Assembly: GCA_016745215.1 (NCBI GenBank)
Contig: CP050890.1
Span: 3,286,001-3,350,000 of the forward strand
Source of the DNA: Thiohalocapsa sp. PB-PSB1
Lineage (GTDB): Bacteria > Pseudomonadota > Gammaproteobacteria > Chromatiales > Chromatiaceae
Direction of reading: 5' to 3'
Length of the DNA: 64,000 bases
A program made the position numbers and the translations under genes. The notes beneath the pieces are model-generated. The model searched no databases and was not told the DNA's origin. It saw nothing but the letters and a program-made list of their open reading frames with translations. Of this stretch, positions 56,001 through 62,911 are shown one piece after another; the first letter of the stretch is position 1, and every line of letters starts with the position of its first letter.

Positions 56001-59000
56001 AGCCAGCTTTTGCGCGGCACCTTGGGTGGCGATGTCAGCCTGCCGGCCGGCGTGCACCATGTCACCGGCGATGTCAGCGTACCCGAAGGCGTCACATTGA
56101 CCCTGCAGCCTGGCGCCGAGCTGCGCTTCCCGTCCGGCTACCAGATCGACGTACAGGGCGGCCTGCAGATCCTCGGCACTGCCGACAATCCGGTCGTGCT
56201 CACCTCCGACCGCGCGAACCCCGCGCACGGCAACTGGTGGGGTTTAGACATCCATGCCGGCGCCGACCTGCTCATCGAGCATGCCGTCATCGAATACGCC
56301 AGCTATGGCGTCTATTTCGGCCCCGGCAGCCGTGGCAGCGTGCGCAACAGCACCATCCGCTACAACAGCTACGGCATCTACGCCTACGGTGACCGCACGG
56401 TCGAGAACAACCCCGTGCCCGTGGTCGTTGACAGCAACCTCTACGCCAACGCCAACGCCAACTACTACGCCTACTACTTCGCCGACACCGACACCACGGT
56501 GCTCGACGCCAGCGGCAACTGGTGGGGCAGCACCGACCCCGGCACCATTGCCGGCACAATCCACGATCGGCGCGACAACGGCTATTCACCCTGGATCGAC
56601 TGGGGCGACCTGCGCGAGGCCGAGGATGGCCCGGTCATGCCCGGCACCACCGGCCTGATGGGCACCCTGAGCGCGAACACCGCGTTGTCCGCCGGCACCG
56701 GCTACCTGGTGCTCGGCAGCGTCACCGTGCCCGAGGGCCTGACGCTGGCCATCCCGGCGGGCGTGCGGCTTGCCTTCCCGTTCAACGACCGCATCAGCGT
56801 CGACGGCACGCTGGCGGTCGCCGGCAGCGCCGCCGAGCCCGTGGTCTTCACCTCCGCGCGCGACAACCCCGCGGCGCAGAACTGGGAAGGCATCCGCATC
56901 CGCGGCACGGCCACCGACGTGCTCATCGACCATGCCGTCATCGAATACGCCGACTGGGCGGTTTGGTTCGATGTCGCCGCCGCCGGCACGGTCAGCAACA
57001 GCACATTGCGCTACAACCGCTACGGTATTTATGCCTACGGTGATCGCAACGCCGCCAACAACCCTGCGCCCGTGGTGACCGGCAACAGCCTGTATGCCAA
57101 CACCAGCTACGACTACTACGCCTACTACTACGCCGACACCGACGCCACCATCCTCAATGCCCGCAACAACTGGTGGGGCGGCGTCTACAGCGAAGACGGC
57201 CCGGCGGCGGCCGAGACCGCAGGCGCGCTCGGCTTCGCCGGCAACGAATTCATCGAGGTCGACGACGGGCCGGCGACCGACCTGACCGGGGATGTGACCA
57301 TCGAGCTGTGGGTCAAGCCGCAGCGCTATGCCAACTCCTGGATGCCGCTCGCGGCAAAGAGCAACGGTATGAGTAGCCACTGGGATACGTTCTCGCTGTG
57401 GCTCGGCAACAGCGGCCAGGTGCAGATCGGCACGTCTGACGGTGCATACCAGGGAGTAACGTCTACAAGCAGTGCTGTGCCCTTGGGACAATGGACGCAT
57501 GTCGCCGCGATGATTAATCGCACTGCGGGTGAGTTGCGGATTTACATCAACGGTACGCTGAGTGCCTCCACTGTCCTACGTTCGGAGCCGGCGGTCAGTG
57601 TAGACGCACCTGCTTGGTTCGGCTTCCATCAGGTCGTCAGCAGTGGATATAGCCCGTTTGTGGGCGAGCTCGACGAGCTGCGTCTGTGGTCGGTCGCGCG
57701 CACCGAAGAGCAGATCCGTGCCGACATGCACCGCGCCCTCACCGGCACTGAACAGGGCCTCGAGCTGCTGCTGCCGTTCGACGACGCCACCAACGCCGCG
57801 ACCGTGCAGAGCCTCGGCCCGCACGGCGCCGCCGCCGAGGTTGTTTTCCGCAACCCGATCGGCCCCTACAGCATCGAGCCGCGCATCCACAACCGGCGCG
57901 ACAACGGCTACAGCCCGCTGATCGACTACGGCCACTGGCTCGCCGGTCCGGGCGGCGCCCCGGCACCCGACAGCGGCAGCCTGATCGGCCCGTTGGTCGC
58001 CGACACCACGCTGGCCGCCGACAGCGTCTATCACGCCCTGTACAACGTCACCGTGCCGGCGGGCGTCACCCTCACCTTCAATCCCGGCAGCGAGTTGCGC
58101 TGGCCCTACGACTACGGTTTGTTTGTCGATGGCAACCTCGACGTCAACGGCGCCCTCGGCAACCCGGCCGTGCTTACCTCCGGGCGCGCCAGCCCGGCGC
58201 GCAGCGACTGGGTCGGCATCACCATCAACGCCGACGCCACCGATGTCGCCATCGATCACGCACAGATCGAATACGCCGACAACGCCCTGCACATCGGGCC
58301 GAGCGCCGGCGCAGCGCTGAGCAATAGCCTCGTTCGCCAGAGCTACAACAGTGCCATCTGGTTCGACACCGACAGTAGCGGCAGCCTCTCCGGCAACAGC
58401 ATCCGCGACAACCGCACCAATGGTGTTTACGTCGGTCTGCGCGCGGCGGCGACCATCACCGGCAACCTCATCACCGCCAATCAATATGGCATCAACACCC
58501 AAGGCGATCGCATCATCGACAACAACCCGGCGCCGGTTGTCAACGGAAACGACCTCTACGGCAACTCCAGCTACGACTACTACGCGTACAACTTCGGCGA
58601 AACCGACAGCACCGTCCTCGACGCCCGCGACAATTGGTGGGGCACCGACAATGTCCTCGCCATCGCCGGTAACATCTATGATCGCCACGACAACGGCTAC
58701 AGCCCCTGGGTCGACTTCGGCGGCTGGATCGCCGGCGAACTCGACGGCGACTTCGCCTACCGCGTACTCAACCCGCGCGCTGCCGATCAAGCCGCTGGCC
58801 TTATCGGCTACAGCGACGACGGCCTGATCCAAGGTCCGGCGAGCGACCTGTATCTCGACGCCTACCAACTCGGCGAGCTGCCCATCGACGACCTCGGCCT
58901 CGGTGAGCGCATCCAGGCCAACACCCGCTTCGCCCTGGGCAACACCGCCGACGGCGGCGAGTTTGCCGTGCCGGAAGACCTCGCCGGCACGCAGTTCGTT

Positions 59001-61901
59001 GTACCGCAGGTGCGCGGCAGCCATGTCTACCACCTGCTCGCGCCGGACAGCGACGAGGTGGTCGAGATCACCGTGCCGACCTCCTACGGCAGCTTGACCC
59101 GCTCCGTCTTCCTGCCCGCGGGCGTCGTCGTCAGCATCCCGCAGGGCGCTGAGAACGGCCAGGCCGCGCTGATCGAATCCCAAGGCTGGCCCATCCTGGT
59201 GCTGCACGACACCGAGACCGGCGGCGACCTCTACGCCGTGCCGCCGGTGGACACCGAGCTGTGGGGCGTCAAGAGTGTGAACGCGTATGTTGCGGCCCTG
59301 CAAGACGGCACCAGGGTGCAGGCCATTGCCGACGACGGTACCAGCGAGACCCTCAGCCTGGATGCCGGCGAGCTCGCATCCATCGATGTCGGCAGCGCCG
59401 CCGCGCAAGGACAGGGCAGCGCCATCCACCTGATCGCCGACAAGCCCATCGCCGCCATCCAGCAGGACGACGGCGACGGCACCGAGAGCACCGCGTTCTG
59501 GCCGGCCTGGCTGCATTCCAGCCGTCATGCCCTGCCGGTGGATGCCCAGTATGCCGCGGTCGTCTGTCCGGTCTCGGCTTCCGTCGCCGTCACCACGGGC
59601 GATGCCACCGAGACCTTTGATTGCACGGCAGCCGACCCCGAGCCGGGGACCGACGAGGGCCTCACCGGCGAGTACTACCTGCTCGACGAGGAGGTCTCGA
59701 CTTTGGCCGACGTTCGCTGGGATACGATGACGCCGGTTCTGACCGAGACCACCGCACAGCTCAACTTCCCGTCCCTGTTCAACGGCTTCGCGCGCCATCC
59801 GGAGCTGACGGAGTGGTTCGCCGCGCGCTGGAGCGGCCTGATCGAGATACGCGAAGCAGGCTGGGTGACCTTCTACCTGAACAGCGACGACGGCTCGCGC
59901 CTGTACATCGACGACGAGTTGGTCGTCGACAACGACGGCGCACACGGCATGCGCGAATACTCAGGTAACCAGTATCTGGAGCCCGGCTTCCACGACCTGC
60001 GGATCGAGTACTTCCAGGGTACCTCCGGCGCGGGACTGATCTTCAGCTACAACCCGGTGGAGTCGATCAAGCAGGTCGTGCCGGCCGAGGTGCTGCGCAC
60101 CGCGGGGACAGGTGCAGCCCGTGCCCCCGGCAAACTCTATCTGGGCGCTGCCGGCAGCGGCGCTCATCTCACCGCCGGAACCAGCATCGAGAGTACGGCA
60201 TCCGTCTACCTCATCTACGAGACGGCGGCAAGTCATGACGAGCGCAACCTGATCGGCAGCCTCGACGACAGCAGGCCGCGCAACGCCAGCCTGCTGCGCG
60301 GCACCTTGCAGTCGGATCTCACCGTGCCGGCCGGCGTGCATCACGTTACCAGCCACCTGTACGTCCCTGAGGGCGTGACACTGACACTGCAGCCCGGTGC
60401 CGAGCTGCGCATCCCGAGCGGCTACGAGATCGATATCGAGGGCAGCCTTCAGATCCTCGGCACCGCCGACAATCCGGTCCGGCTGACCTCGGTGCGCGAC
60501 CGACCCGCCATCGGCGATTGGTGGGGCATCGACATCCACGGCAGTGCCGCGGACGTGCTGATCGAGCATGCCGTCATCGAATACGCGACCTATGGCGTCT
60601 ACTTCCGCGCCGGCAGCGGCGGTACGGTGCGCAACAACACCATCCGCTTCAACCAGTACGGCATCTATGCCTACGGCGACGGCGATCCCGAGAACAATCC
60701 GGAGCCGCTGGTTAATGCCAACCGCATCCACGACAACAGCAGCTACAACTACTACGCCTACTATTTCGGCGCTGCCGGGGAGACGACGTTGGATGCCACC
60801 GGCAACGACTGGGGCGTGGTCAACCCAGGTACCATCGCCGGCCGCATCTACGACCACAGTGACAACATTAGCTGGTCACCGACAGTGGATTTCTCCGGCT
60901 TCCTGGACGATTTCGGGGAGATCGTGCTCTACGTCGCATCGGTTAGGCCCACCCCCGACGTCTTCAGGCCCGTCGTGGACGGCACCATGAGCTTCGACTT
61001 CTACTTGCCGAAGCCTGCCACGGTGCAGGTCCGGGTGATTCCGGTGTCCGGTACCGAGCCGGTCGCCGTTCTCGATGCCGAATACGATAGCGCGGGCGAC
61101 AAGGCCCTCGTCTGGGATGGCCGTGCGGCGGCGACGGGGGCCGTGGTCGAGGACGGCGCCTACGGCTGGGACTTCGTCGTCAGCGACGGCGAATACGAGC
61201 AGGTCATCGACGTGATCGGCATGGGCTCGGGCGGCAGCGGCAGCGGCAGCATCCCGCGCAGTTATGACATCCATCGCAACGAGTTCTGGAAGATCAACTA
61301 CAACCAGTCGGTACCCGGGCTCGTCAGCATGAGCGTCACGCCGAGCGGGGAGGACGCCTTCTACGTGGTGGATTGGGAGCCCTATCCGGCCGGAACGAAT
61401 CTGATCCTCTGGGACGGAAGGCGGCCGGATGGCTCCATCGTCGACAAGAACGTCTATGTCTATTTCGCACCGCCGAACCAACTGAAGACGGGCACCTTGA
61501 TCGTCTCCGGGTCGAGTCCATCCATCACCGGCACCGGCGAGTCCCCGAACATCGAGGTGAAGTCGGACCCGTACCTGATCCTGCACAGCTACGAGCAGGT
61601 CGCGCGCATCACCTATCTGCTGGATCAGGACGCGGACGTGACCGTCAAGCTGTTGCCGCCCAACGTCAACGACTTCGACAGTGACCAGGCGGTCACCTTG
61701 ATCGACGGCGAACGGCAGCTGGCAAATGGCGGGAATGGGGTTCCACTGCCCCATACGGTGGAATGGCGCGGCTACGAGGAGGCGGATACCAACGACATCC
61801 TGTTCTCGCCCGAGGGCAGCTACACCTTCGCCATTGAAGCAATCGGCGCGGTTACCGGGCGTACCACGCTCTACCGCGGCGTGCTACAAATCTTCAAATG
61901 A
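47061..61901 (+). CDS. Giant secreted mosaic protein: TSP3, LamG, beta-helix, IgGFc-binding-like, PA14, FlgD-Ig
   Basis: A 4,946-residue extracellular protein. ATG 47061 has AAGGAG at 47050-47055. A late signal segment (about residues 40-60, ending GIGAEVD) precedes an N domain, calcium-binding TSP3 repeats at about 241-333 (DSDGDGLDDNEE pattern) and a beta-sandwich part. Then three super-repeats follow, each with LamG, beta-helix modules ending in N-W-W-G (eight across the gene plus one N-D-W-G, nine modules in all), and an IgGFc-binding-like domain that repeats AIQQDDGDGTESTAFWPAWL. The third of these is split by a PA14 domain (59650-60110). FlgD-Ig-like domains close the protein. There is no autotransporter barrel, LPXTG or PEP-CTERM anchor. 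Its stop overlaps the next ATG. It likely binds glycans, proteins or particles. Confidence 0.88.
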   Translation: MGQPKPSDPPCDLMARRIAAHRRQTRKCLCSQGSVLGNKSPFTLFVLVVLLALVSSSAGIGAEVDLTPGVNLLAPPLDPSTSPDISALYQALGGADVVERIEFMDSAIGAMTSCRLDADGTPLDAACSLPLLFGNAWAAYAASASVVELNYQTDFDCPTLVLSSGTQLVSFPCAAPGLSAKTLLFGLGIPDRASALRSLDTDSGRWRSVSQLDGLLFGDDFPILGDRGYLVDMLAPRTFLDSDGDGLDDNEELDQGTDPSLTDSDGDRLIDGLELRLGLDPTIPETDDRDGDGLADAVETHVVGTDPDNPDSDGDGIADGLDPNPLTPDIDPTLPLPTDGFDNTGYGNGYGSDAHPSRISFSFQSDGGDWLLHLRAFDVDVDDELGIFLNGILLGHPAKTGDQTLGRPSLWWLPTDLQRNGENRIEVRLLREGWTWGVDQLGLLAPGRAIGHLDPALGGIDSPASDGYDLYLPDDPNGWLLGSSHYAPGNASTTTLSLAGATVLSLTTDNATGFGPTRYAVLDGDWLADGRRRLTIANERGDTNPWGLALQALLPIDSPLGQGLGNGGVTLPNAGVGLLLPDRQADHDLTLGFFDIDADGEVVVGIDGGAPTAISATGADAWGPALILDALGDGASSLDVVSVGGDGTWGLRIDGWRDDTITNPALTGELNRSARLTIGIYDVASDFSIGRYGELICEPGVELRMPDGFRLQVDGTLRILGNTEQPVRLTPASEQPSTSQWQGIRIGRHADDILIDGAVIEYADIGILFDDDSSGQVANSLIRHNRYGIAADPRSRVSVVPGNTISYNSYGVVVNGDRSLAGNPIIVVTGNDFYANSTYDYYAYNFADVETTILDARNNWWGEVFAATGAVPETGALGFDGNSFVEINDGPATDLTGDLTIELWVKPRRFANQWMPLVFKGDGSGSDGRTYTLWLEDSGYIHLTSSDGSQQHVNSSNGSVPRDQWTHVAAVIDRGGGALRLYINGVLDASSRLRAGPSVTNDQPLRVGWTHESQSSYSPFDGELDEFRLWSEARTEAQINADMHRALNGSEAGLELLLPFNDATDAEVVESLGPHGVVAEVVQRNPIGPYSIEPRIHNRRDHSYSPLIDYGGWLADSGGAPAIDSGTLIGPLAADTELAADSVYHALYNVTVPAGVTLTFNPGSELHWPYDYGLSVDGTLDINGALGNPAVLTSGRQSPARSDWIGIRINADATDVAIDHAQIEYADHALHLGPGASAALTDSLVRQSYHSAVWLDTDSNGSISGSTIRDNRSNGIYVGLRAAATITGNLITANEDDGIDLDGDHAADNNPTAVINANDLYGNNAYDLLARNFGAPERTIIDARGNWWGTQDVLAIKGRIYDRHDSGNSPWVDFGGWLSAEEDGDFAYRVLNPRAADQPAGVIGYSDGGLIQGPVSDLYLDAYGLGELPIDDLSLGARIQGNTRFALGNSADGGEFAVPDDLAGTQFIVPQVRGSHVYHLLAPEDDEVVEITVPTAYGSLTRSVFLPAGVVVSIPQGDENGQAALIESQGWPILVLHDTEAGEDLYAVPPTATELWGVKSTGAYVAAAQDGTTVQAVADDGTSETLSLDAGELAPIGIGSSAAQGQGSAIHLIADKPIAAIQQDDGDGTESTAFWPAWLHSSRHALPVDAQYAAVVCPEPTTVSVLDPDGGSVAHDCTGAASGLGKLHLGAAAAGIHLPAGTALEAERPVYVIYEAAASDDEHNLVGSLDDNASVNSRLLRGTLRGDVVLPAGVHHVTGNVSVPEGVTLTLQPGAELRFPAGYEIDVQGGLQILGTADNPVVLTSDRANPAHGNWWGLDIHAGADLLIEHAVIEYASYGVYFRPASRGTVRNSTIRYNSYGIYADGDRTEANNPVPVVIDGNLYDNHNYNYYTQDIAAANSTIFDASGNWWGSTDPGTIAGKLYDRRDHGYGAWIDWGDLREAENGAVIAGTTGLMGTLSADKTLATGTGYLVLGSVTVPEGLTLAIPAGVRLAFPFNDRISVDGTLAVAGSAAEPVVFTSARDNPAAQNWEGIRIRGTATDVLIDHAVIEYADWAVWFDVAAAGTVSNSTLRYNRYGIYAYGDRNAANNPAPVVTGNSLYANTSYDYYAYYYADTDATILNARNNWWGGVYSEDGPAAAETAGALGFAGNEFIEVDDGPATDLTGDVTIELWVKPQRFANSWMPLVHKLDGTSGNDATYLIWLGNSGQLQFGSSDGSYQYVTTPNSTIRLGRWQHIAAIVNRSAGELRVYVDGALVVSGGLRSGSSVTGDNPLRIGWTTASSSSYSPYVGELDELRLWSFARTEEQIRADMHSALTGTEPGLALLLPFDDAINAATVQSLGPHGAGAEVVFRNPIGPYSIEPRIHNRRDNGYSPLIDYGHWLAGPAGAPAPDSGSLIGPLAADTTLAADNVYHALYQVTVPAGLTLTFNPGSELYWPYDYKLQVDGTLDIDGTDARPVQLRSGRASRGEGDWVGIIIGADATGVDIRGAQISDADYGVLFDDDASGTVANTSVTNSTYGIFVDYRAAASVTDGSLLTDNGYGIYIRSNGDAANNPSLTVNGSDLHGNRNYDYHAYNFGAPDATVLDARGNWWGTTNVLAIEGRIYDRHDSTSSPWVDYGGYLGEPLDNALAYRILNPRAEQQPAHVLSYADDTRIDAASTSRILDVYALDVLPIDDLLLGSRLEGTAGFAVGAEADGSESAVVEDLSGEHFVVPQIRGNHVYHLLALDADSVVQITETDVLGNHTRAIDLPQGVVVSVEQGANNSQATRIESDWPILVLHDTEAGEDVYAVPPADTDLWGVNSTSAYVAAMQDATTVQAVASDGTSETFALDAGELAPIGIGSSAAQGQGSAIHLIADKPIAAIQQDDGDGTESTAFWPAWLHSSRHALPVDAQYAAVVCPEPTTLDVLDPDGGRIEQDCIGSGDGPGKLYLGDAAAGVHLTAGTALEANRPVYVIYEAAASDDEHNLVGSLDDNRALNSQLLRGTLGGDVSLPAGVHHVTGDVSVPEGVTLTLQPGAELRFPSGYQIDVQGGLQILGTADNPVVLTSDRANPAHGNWWGLDIHAGADLLIEHAVIEYASYGVYFGPGSRGSVRNSTIRYNSYGIYAYGDRTVENNPVPVVVDSNLYANANANYYAYYFADTDTTVLDASGNWWGSTDPGTIAGTIHDRRDNGYSPWIDWGDLREAEDGPVMPGTTGLMGTLSANTALSAGTGYLVLGSVTVPEGLTLAIPAGVRLAFPFNDRISVDGTLAVAGSAAEPVVFTSARDNPAAQNWEGIRIRGTATDVLIDHAVIEYADWAVWFDVAAAGTVSNSTLRYNRYGIYAYGDRNAANNPAPVVTGNSLYANTSYDYYAYYYADTDATILNARNNWWGGVYSEDGPAAAETAGALGFAGNEFIEVDDGPATDLTGDVTIELWVKPQRYANSWMPLAAKSNGMSSHWDTFSLWLGNSGQVQIGTSDGAYQGVTSTSSAVPLGQWTHVAAMINRTAGELRIYINGTLSASTVLRSEPAVSVDAPAWFGFHQVVSSGYSPFVGELDELRLWSVARTEEQIRADMHRALTGTEQGLELLLPFDDATNAATVQSLGPHGAAAEVVFRNPIGPYSIEPRIHNRRDNGYSPLIDYGHWLAGPGGAPAPDSGSLIGPLVADTTLAADSVYHALYNVTVPAGVTLTFNPGSELRWPYDYGLFVDGNLDVNGALGNPAVLTSGRASPARSDWVGITINADATDVAIDHAQIEYADNALHIGPSAGAALSNSLVRQSYNSAIWFDTDSSGSLSGNSIRDNRTNGVYVGLRAAATITGNLITANQYGINTQGDRIIDNNPAPVVNGNDLYGNSSYDYYAYNFGETDSTVLDARDNWWGTDNVLAIAGNIYDRHDNGYSPWVDFGGWIAGELDGDFAYRVLNPRAADQAAGLIGYSDDGLIQGPASDLYLDAYQLGELPIDDLGLGERIQANTRFALGNTADGGEFAVPEDLAGTQFVVPQVRGSHVYHLLAPDSDEVVEITVPTSYGSLTRSVFLPAGVVVSIPQGAENGQAALIESQGWPILVLHDTETGGDLYAVPPVDTELWGVKSVNAYVAALQDGTRVQAIADDGTSETLSLDAGELASIDVGSAAAQGQGSAIHLIADKPIAAIQQDDGDGTESTAFWPAWLHSSRHALPVDAQYAAVVCPVSASVAVTTGDATETFDCTAADPEPGTDEGLTGEYYLLDEEVSTLADVRWDTMTPVLTETTAQLNFPSLFNGFARHPELTEWFAARWSGLIEIREAGWVTFYLNSDDGSRLYIDDELVVDNDGAHGMREYSGNQYLEPGFHDLRIEYFQGTSGAGLIFSYNPVESIKQVVPAEVLRTAGTGAARAPGKLYLGAAGSGAHLTAGTSIESTASVYLIYETAASHDERNLIGSLDDSRPRNASLLRGTLQSDLTVPAGVHHVTSHLYVPEGVTLTLQPGAELRIPSGYEIDIEGSLQILGTADNPVRLTSVRDRPAIGDWWGIDIHGSAADVLIEHAVIEYATYGVYFRAGSGGTVRNNTIRFNQYGIYAYGDGDPENNPEPLVNANRIHDNSSYNYYAYYFGAAGETTLDATGNDWGVVNPGTIAGRIYDHSDNISWSPTVDFSGFLDDFGEIVLYVASVRPTPDVFRPVVDGTMSFDFYLPKPATVQVRVIPVSGTEPVAVLDAEYDSAGDKALVWDGRAAATGAVVEDGAYGWDFVVSDGEYEQVIDVIGMGSGGSGSGSIPRSYDIHRNEFWKINYNQSVPGLVSMSVTPSGEDAFYVVDWEPYPAGTNLILWDGRRPDGSIVDKNVYVYFAPPNQLKTGTLIVSGSSPSITGTGESPNIEVKSDPYLILHSYEQVARITYLLDQDADVTVKLLPPNVNDFDSDQAVTLIDGERQLANGGNGVPLPHTVEWRGYEEADTNDILFSPEGSYTFAIEAIGAVTGRTTLYRGVLQIFK
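49683..53489 (+). repeat. Super-repeat unit 1 of the giant gene
   Basis: The unit runs from one LamG start (ALGF, 49683) to the next (53490), 3,807 bases. Order: LamG (to about 50310), beta-helix, IgGFc-binding-like domain (about 51450-52240), then two beta-helix modules. It is less similar to the other units than they are to each other. Confidence 0.8.
52961..53595 (+). repeat. Near-identical block, copy in unit 1/2
   Basis: These 635 bases recur at 56693-57327, exactly 3,732 bases on, with only one difference noticed (C at 53015 against G at 56747). They encode a beta-helix module and the first part of LamG. Identity ends sharply at both sides, in the LamG frame after WVKPQR. Confidence 0.85.
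53490..57221 (+). repeat. Super-repeat unit 2 of the giant gene
   Basis: 3,732 bases, LamG to LamG, with the same domain order as unit 1. Its IgGFc-binding-like domain has a stretch (about 55560-55780) identical or nearly so to unit 1 (51828-52048), offset 3,732 bases, so different parts of the unit have been homogenised between different copies. Confidence 0.8.
56693..57327 (+). repeat. Near-identical block, second copy
   Basis: Second copy of the 635-base block at 52961-53595. Nearly no synonymous divergence has accumulated, in contrast with the rest of the units, so this is a recent duplication or gene conversion. Confidence 0.85.
57222..60880 (+). repeat. Super-repeat unit 3 of the giant gene, with PA14 insertion
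   Basis: It opens with the third LamG domain, then beta-helix, an IgGFc-binding-like domain whose loop between FDC and GKLYLG holds a PA14 domain, and one last beta-helix module with an N-D-W-G variant, before the FlgD-Ig-like tail. The unit therefore has one beta-helix module fewer than the other two. Confidence 0.8.
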
Positions 61902-62911
61902 TCCGCGGGTTCGGCTCGATGTGTTTCCATCAGCAATCACGAGGACGGTGTGGCGAGGCAGGCCGGTTCGGCGCCTCTTCATCGGTTCAATGCGCGCGTA
62001 ATGGTGCCAAACGATCGCGCTTGGCGCGAGGCCGCGCGCGATGGTCGGTGCTTCTGCTGCTGTTCCTGGTCGAGTTGGTGCTCGCAGCACCCGAAGCAGC
62101 CCGCGTCGCCTATCTGGCCGTAGACGCTGAAGGCTACTGGCAAGTGTGGTGTATGGAGTCTGGCGGGCAGGAGCCGACACAAGTGACGCACACGGCCTAC
62201 GACAAGAGCCGCGTATCCTGGTACCCGGACGGCCAAGCCCTGTTGGTGAACGGGAATCAGGGAGAGCTTGCCCGGGTCGATCTGGAGACGGGTGACGAGA
62301 CCCCTATCCAGCTGGAACTGGACGGGATGAACGACGCCGTGCTGTCCCCGGACGGGCGCTACATCGCCTTCTCCCTGAGCACCTCGGGCAGTATCGACGA
62401 CAACAATATCTGGATCGTCGATGCCGACGGCAGCGACTTGCGCAAGCTGACCAACAAGCGCTTTCTACAGCACGATCCGGCTTGGTCATCAGACAGTGGA
62501 TCGATCTATTTCCTTTCCGGGCGCGGTGACCAGGCACACGACATCTGGCGCTACGAGCTGGGCACCGGGAGCCTGGAACAATTGACCGCCGGACAGCTCT
62601 ACCACTTCGACGTGGCACCTGCCCCCGGTAGCCATGGCGAACCGAGGCTCGCCTTCTCGGCCAATCGATCCGGGAATTACGAGGTCTGGGTGTGGAGTCC
62701 GGGAACGGAACCGCGGCAGCTCACGGATCATCCCGCCCTCGACGCTCGGCCGAATTGGTCCCCGGACGGTGTCTCCCTCCTGTTCGAGTCCTCGCGCGGT
62801 GGTACGCTCAATATCTGGCGAATGCCGGCCGAGGGCGGGGAGCCGGTTCCAGTCACGGTGCACACGGCCGGAGCCCGCATGCCCGTCTGGTACCAGGGGG
62901 GCGCGCGGTGA
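61898..62911 (+). CDS. TolB-like beta-propeller (PD40/WD40-like) secreted protein
   Basis: A 337-residue protein whose ATG overlaps the giant gene's stop as ATGA. A hydrophobic export segment lies at about residues 49-64 (SVLLLLFLVELVLAAPEAAR); a TTG start near residue 43 would give a more conventional signal peptide. The rest is a propeller with repeated PD40 blades, for instance VSWYPDGQALLVNG, AVLSPDGRYIAFSLS, PAWSSDSGSIYFLSG and PNWSPDGVSLLFESS, each with the characteristic W/L-SPDG turn. Such propellers bind partner proteins. Coupling to the giant gene suggests that it assists or recognises that protein. Confidence 0.82.
   Translation: MIRGFGSMCFHQQSRGRCGEAGRFGASSSVQCARNGAKRSRLARGRARWSVLLLLFLVELVLAAPEAARVAYLAVDAEGYWQVWCMESGGQEPTQVTHTAYDKSRVSWYPDGQALLVNGNQGELARVDLETGDETPIQLELDGMNDAVLSPDGRYIAFSLSTSGSIDDNNIWIVDADGSDLRKLTNKRFLQHDPAWSSDSGSIYFLSGRGDQAHDIWRYELGTGSLEQLTAGQLYHFDVAPAPGSHGEPRLAFSANRSGNYEVWVWSPGTEPRQLTDHPALDARPNWSPDGVSLLFESSRGGTLNIWRMPAEGGEPVPVTVHTAGARMPVWYQGGAR

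Noticed and set aside
50379..59945. Minus-strand open frames of 705-789 codons within the giant gene
   Set aside because: They repeat with the gene's own period and consist of Val/Gly/Ala/Asp patterns produced by antisense reading of Asn-, Asp- and Thr-rich repeats.
49080..60880. Regular repeats considered as CRISPR or VNTR
   Set aside because: They are protein-coding domain repeats with hundreds of bases per unit; no short spaced repeats of CRISPR type exist.
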